This document shows, in pieces, positions 60,045 to 64,000 of a stretch of 64,000 bases of DNA. The number at the start of each line of letters is the position of its first letter. The stretch's first letter is position 1. The notes beneath the pieces were generated by a model. The model was not told where the DNA came from, did not search any database, and saw only the letters and a program-made list of their open reading frames with translations. The translations under genes and the position numbers were made by a program. This DNA is from Dysidea avara (lineage: Eukaryota > Porifera > Demospongiae > Dictyoceratida > Dysideidae): the NCBI RefSeq assembly GCF_963678975.1, contig NC_089275.1, forward strand, positions 17,682,220-17,746,219, written 5' to 3'.

Positions 60045-61439
60045 TAAGCAAATCATTTTTCTTATTTTAGATCAAGTCCAGTCATACTTCAGTTGAACAA
60101 ATTCCAAAAAAAGAGGGCTATTACAGACAGCAACTCAGTAGTCGTGTAGCTAAATCCCCACCCAGAAAAAAGCTCAGAAAGAAATATCCAAATACTCCAA
60201 CAACAAGATTCATAAACACTACAGTGCCACTGGATGATCAGTGGTTCAACATCCATGGCAGTAAGGAAATATTTTTATTGTTGCATATGCTAACTAATGA
60301 ATGGAGTCAGTGCTTGTGTGTTATCTGATGCTTGTAATAGTTTTGCCATGGGACTTACCAGCACATAGTTATAGGATTTGGCAAGATCTAATGAAACAGA
60401 TTGTAGCTTGGGAAGATTTATATCGCACAAACGCTATACGTTGATATACATGCATGCAGTAAAACAATCCTGTTATAATGGTGGTACACAAGTCCATGTG
60501 TTATAGCTACATAATAAAAGCCACTGCTTATATATAATAGCTGCATGCTCTGCACAGTATAATTAGCTATTTGAGTGTTAAGTAGCTATGCACATGTTTA
60601 CTTTCTCTTCCAACTACAGTTTGAGAAAAGCAGAAAGAGATCTAGAATATTCAGGATCACAGATTCTCTGAAAAAAATAGGAAAATCTGTTGCCATACGG
60701 AGGCGGAAGTCTATTGCATATCAAGTTATGATGGATAAATGTTTGCAGGGGCGGATCTAGGATTTATAAAAGGGAGGGGCTAACTCAAGGTACTAATCTC
60801 TTGGGTAGAGGTGTGCGAAGCATGCTGGAACTAGGGGGGTCTGGAGGCATCCCCCTAGGAAAACTTTGAAAAATAGATGCTAAAATACTGCAATTTGGAG
60901 ACATTTCCACATAAAATTCATAATATTTTCTGCCTGTAGATATTTTATATACTGCCTTTAGATTATAGGTATGGCTCTCTGAAGCATCTTGCTAATGGAA
61001 AAGTTTGGGTAGGTACAGACAACTAAGTACATGATGCACCCCTCTCACAATTGCACAACACTGAATAGGCGCATGTTAGAATAATAATGTTGAAAGTGGA
61101 AAATCTTGAAATTTTAACAATACAAGGTTGAATCTGAGAGCATTTTCAATGGAAATTGTGTACCTGAATTAAGTATTGCCATACAAGTTAACTACACAAG
61201 TAGATGAATGAAGCCCTTTAAACAGACCAATGCACTTCATTGTATGTATAGGTGCAGGCAGATTTGGAAAAATTCCATAACAGAACCAACTACATGTTTC
61301 CAGTGAATGTTCTATTAGAGTAGTTAGCTGACTGCTCTATTAGAGTATCTCGATCTTGTACACCTCCAATGCTGATCCGGGTCCTTGTTGCATAAACTTT
61401 AGCATAAATCCACTGAAAATACCTTGGAAAGATGTTTAT

Positions 61440-63480
61440 AAGGTGGTTTTATGAGTATTTATATTATTAGTGATCATATAATTATGCTAAGACAAAATTT
61501 CATTATAATACTCAGCATATTACACAAGAGAAAGCTGAAACATTGAACAACCAATTTTTTACTTTCTTTACAGATGAAAATACTTCATTCTCAAACTTAG
61601 AACCCACTTTTCCACTAATTGGAAGTCTTAGTTTTTCTACTAAAGGAATTGAAAACGTTTTAAACAATCTGTCTACTAATAAATCTCCTGGACCTGACTG
61701 TATCCCTAACTTTGTACTAAAACTCTGTAGCTCAATCATTGCTCCAGTACTCACTGCTTGAAGGTTCTTAGTTTACTAATTTGTTAAGATGCCTTACTGT
61801 AGTTATACTGATAGTAAAGTGTCAGTAAACTTAAGTATATGGAACATAATTATTTAAACTCTCAGTAAAACATCAGTGAATGCGGGTTTACTGAAAAACT
61901 ACTAAAATAACAAACAATTAACTGTTCCATATACTGGGGATATACCACTGTAGTAAACTAAGAAACTTCAAGCAGTGACTGCAGGTAATTTTCACTCAAA
62001 GCCTTAAAAATCATACACTTCCTACTGACTGGCTATCTGCTAACATTGTACCGATCCACAAAAAGGGTAACAGAAACTTGGCATCAAACTATAGGCCTAT
62101 TTCTCTTACATCTACATGTTGTAAAGTAATGGAGCATATTGTATTTCATTTCATAATGGAACATCTCAACAACAATAACATCATTAATAAGCATCAACAT
62201 GGTTTCAGGCCTTCTCATTCCTGTCAAAGTGAGCTACTGCTACTAACCGATGAAATTCTTAAAGCTATGGACGAAAAGAAACAAGTAGATCTGATCTTTT
62301 TAGATTTTTGCAAAGCCTTTGATAAAGTGCCACATAGACGGCTATTAAACAAACTAAAGCACTATGGAATTACTGGTAACCTTGTTAAATGGATAGAGCA
62401 ATGGCTGACTAAAAGAAACCAACAAGTAACTCTAGAAAATCATGTGTCAAGTAAACTACCTGTAAAGTCTGGAGTTCCACAAGGAACCGTATTGGGACCT
62501 CTCATGTTTTTGTTGTACATTAATGACATTGATGAAAACATTTCCTCAACTGTTCGGCTATTTGCTGATGATTGCGTTATGCATAGGATAATTGATTCCA
62601 TAGAAGATTCATTGTGCCTTCAAAGAGACCTCAGTATCATTCTTAACTGGACTAAAAAGTGGCAGATGCAATTGAACATTGACAAATGTGTAGCATTAAG
62701 GTGTACAAGATCAACATCTCCCATTAATTATGACTATAATTTAAATGACGAAACTCTTCAAGTAACAGAACAACATCGATACCTGGGACTTATTTTTCAT
62801 GAAAGCATGCAATGGTCGCATCAAATTCAAGCTATGTGCATTAAAGCAAACAGATCCTTAAATTTTCTTCAGCGCAACTTAAGTAAATGTAGTAGTAATG
62901 TCAAGCAAAATGCCTACATTACCATTATAAGAGTATGCAGCTTGTGTCTGGGACCCTTATCATGAATACTTAATATATGACATAGAAAAAATCCAACGAC
63001 ATGCTGCAAGATGGGTCCTTTCTGATTTTAGTTGGTACAGTAGTGTGACAGATATGTTGAACTTCCTTGAATGGCCAACCCTACAAGAGAGAAGACACAT
63101 TAATAGGTTAAGCCAATTTCACAAAATTGTTCATCAGCTTACTCCTTTCATACAGCTACCATCTTATTTCTTACCAACTCAGTATCCAACTAAACAGCTT
63201 AATCAACATTGATTTATCATCCCAGTCAGTTCCACTGTATCATATCAGAAAAGTTTCTTTCCGAATACTTTAAGAGAATGGAACACTTTACCTAACAACT
63301 TTATTGAAGAGCAATCCACAGAAATTTTTACCAACCACCTTGTCATCACACAATAAATAATTTTATGTATGCATGTATCAGATGTATGTGTTAAATGTTT
63401 TCTTTTGTTTGTAATTACCTGGGTCAATTATCAGCTATGCTGTCTCGACCCAGTATATAATCATAAAATCATATTGAACA
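61440..63480 (+). mobile_element. LINE (CR1/L2/Jockey-like) reverse transcriptase, 5'-truncated
   Basis: Reads NLSTNKSPGPDCIPNFVLKL, then after an inserted MITE (61752-61977) NYRPISLTSTCCKVMEH, HQHGFRPSHSCQSELL, DFCKAFDKVPH, SGVPQGTVLGPL, and the catalytic FADDC. Frame breaks follow near 62940 and a stop lies near 63210; the tail includes REWNTLPNNF. No endonuclease is seen, so it is 5'-truncated. The left limit is approximate. Confidence 0.88.
61752..61977. mobile_element. 226-bp CACTA/EnSpm-like MITE inside the LINE
   Basis: Ends CACTGCTTGAAGGTTCTTAG and, inverted, CACTGCTTGAAGTTTCTTAG, flanked by ACT on both sides (61749-61751 and 61978-61980). Removing the element and one ACT restores the LINE frame (PVLQVIFTQSLKN), which confirms the boundaries. 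CACTR ends with a 3-bp target fit CACTA/EnSpm. Confidence 0.85.
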
Positions 63481-63643
63481 AGTAAAGCCTAATGTGAAGG
63501 GGGAGGGGACTTCAGCCCCCAAAGCCCCCCCCCCCCCCCCTTGATCCGCCCCTGGTTTGGTGCAACTAATTGTTGCCAAAATTGATAATCGTGTTAAAAA
63601 AAGAACTTGCAAATTCTGCCTCCGAGTACATCAAACAATTTTA

Positions 63644-63903
63644 GGTTATTCAAAGGCAGTGCGAGTGGAAGCATTCGGTGGACCCCGAGTTTTGCAGTTC
63701 AAAGAAGTGCCTATTCCCAAACCAGCTGACAATCAGGTGTTGCTAAAATAAAATCAACTCCATAGTGACTTACATTCATGCTGGAGCTTACACGAACAAA
63801 CCTAGTTTACCTTTCAGTCCTGGGAAAGACTGTGCTGGAGTTATAGAATCTGTTGGTGGTGAGGTTACACAAGTTAAGCCATGAACCGGGCGTTTACGGG
63901 GGG
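63644..63903 (+). pseudogene. Quinone oxidoreductase, copy C, 5' fragment
   Basis: Matches the reductase from the leader acceptor boundary (GTTATTCAAA) through KAVRVEAFGGPRVLQ to VTQVKP. It lacks the start codon region (CTCTGATGA is absent) and has a stop soon after NQVLLK plus further frame changes. Similarity ends at about 63903. The first bases continue in frame from the preceding unrecognised gene (TILGYSKAVRVE), so a chimeric transcript is conceivable. Confidence 0.85.
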
Positions 63904-64000
63904 GACCTTACTATAAAACATACATCCAAAAATTCAGTAGAAAAAAATCCAGCAGAAAAAGCAACTAGAATGATCAAATCTATAAGAAATCTTGACTACG
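63904..64000. other. Nothing recognised
   Basis: Short AT-rich end of the window. Confidence 0.5.

Larger units (their letters stand above)
60746..63554. mobile_element. CAGGGGCGGATC-ended element, host to a LINE
   Basis: CAGGGGCGGATCTAGG at the left and, inverted, CAGGGGCGGATCAAGG at the right, next to a C run. Flanked by GTTTG on both sides (60741-60745 and 63555-63559). hAT-like ends but only a 5-bp duplication. It splits a coding exon in frame. Contains the LINE at about 61440-63480. Confidence 0.7.
57889..63645 (+). pseudogene. Unrecognised gene in pieces, broken by transposons
   Basis: Pieces that read as protein: 57889-58101 (starts MHRIMACMIPPSVPRCLLCG, with one frame shift near 58000), 59558-59649 (AKVAAIATSLNKIIKLSNK), 60071-60260 (IKSSHTSVEQIPKKEGYYRQ, later LDDQWFNIHG), and 60620-60745 (FEKSRKRSRIFRITDSLKK). 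The last is continued after an insertion by 63560-63645 (VQLIVAKIDNRVKKRTCKFC). Features are a CxxC near the start, basic stretches (PPRKKLRKK) and a second CxxC. Removing the element at 60746-63554 and one GTTTG leaves an open frame, so the pieces belong together. The phase between 60260 and 60620 does not fit, so an exon may be missing. No family is assigned; it could be a host nuclear protein or the gene of another transposon. Head to head with kinase B, 275 bp apart. Confidence 0.5.

Noticed and set aside
59845-60056. 69-codon minus-strand frame with Pro/Gly-rich peptide
   Set aside because: Lies inside the Harbinger-like MITE and is explained by its repeats.

Overview
The window looks like animal nuclear DNA, most likely from a demosponge. 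It is AT-rich and full of short non-autonomous DNA transposons. It has GT-AG introns down to about 53 bp, and animal gene families: an ADAR RNA editor with Z-alpha domains, fibrinogen-related secreted proteins, an ALDH3-type dehydrogenase, a zeta-crystallin-like quinone reductase, and a kinase fused to a coiled coil whose sequence style resembles sponge lineage-specific kinases. The species cannot be named from the sequence alone.

Layout. 1-5.7 kb: broken copy of the last four ALDH exons (minus strand). 6.35-7.24 kb: fibrinogen-related gene with a TATA box and an internal stop. 8-11 kb: small DNA transposons and a fibrinogen-related fragment. 11.15-14.7 kb: fossil Ty3/Gypsy piece abutting an ankyrin array built of one repeat per exon. 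14.9-18.1 kb: pogo-like element, GC-rich repeat block, about 1.6 kb of 31-bp tandem repeats, and a 321-bp palindrome. 20.07-21.63 kb: possible small seven-exon gene. 22.5-24.1 kb: more small transposons and a third fibrinogen-related fragment. 26.43-41.40 kb: complete 11-exon ALDH3 gene (minus strand, 465 residues) carrying a fourth fibrinogen-related copy and several transposons in its introns. 41.59-44.20 kb: single-exon ADAR (minus), sharing a 265-bp divergent promoter with a quinone oxidoreductase (44.46-45.43 kb, plus). 45.6-48.2 kb: kinase/coiled-coil/C-terminal-domain gene, tail to tail with the reductase. 50.8-53.8 kb: a LINE fragment and a MULE-like element holding a nested element. 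54.0-57.6 kb: duplicate of the reductase-kinase block. 57.9-63.65 kb: remains of an unrecognised gene broken by at least three transposons, one of which holds a LINE that itself holds a small CACTA-like element. 63.65-63.9 kb: a third, 5' fragment of the reductase.

Two local segmental duplications shape the window: ALDH 3' half (about 1.1-5.7 kb and 26.4-29.4 kb) and reductase plus kinase (44.6-48.2 kb and 54.0-57.6 kb). Each leaves one copy more intact than the other and so dates the transposons inserted since.

The most unusual signal is a set of five elements with CATAGAT ends, each flanked by a 7-bp target duplication that approximates GTNNNAC. Three are only 26-34 bp long, little more than two inverted ends. 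The ADAR with three Z-alpha-like modules is the most interesting gene.
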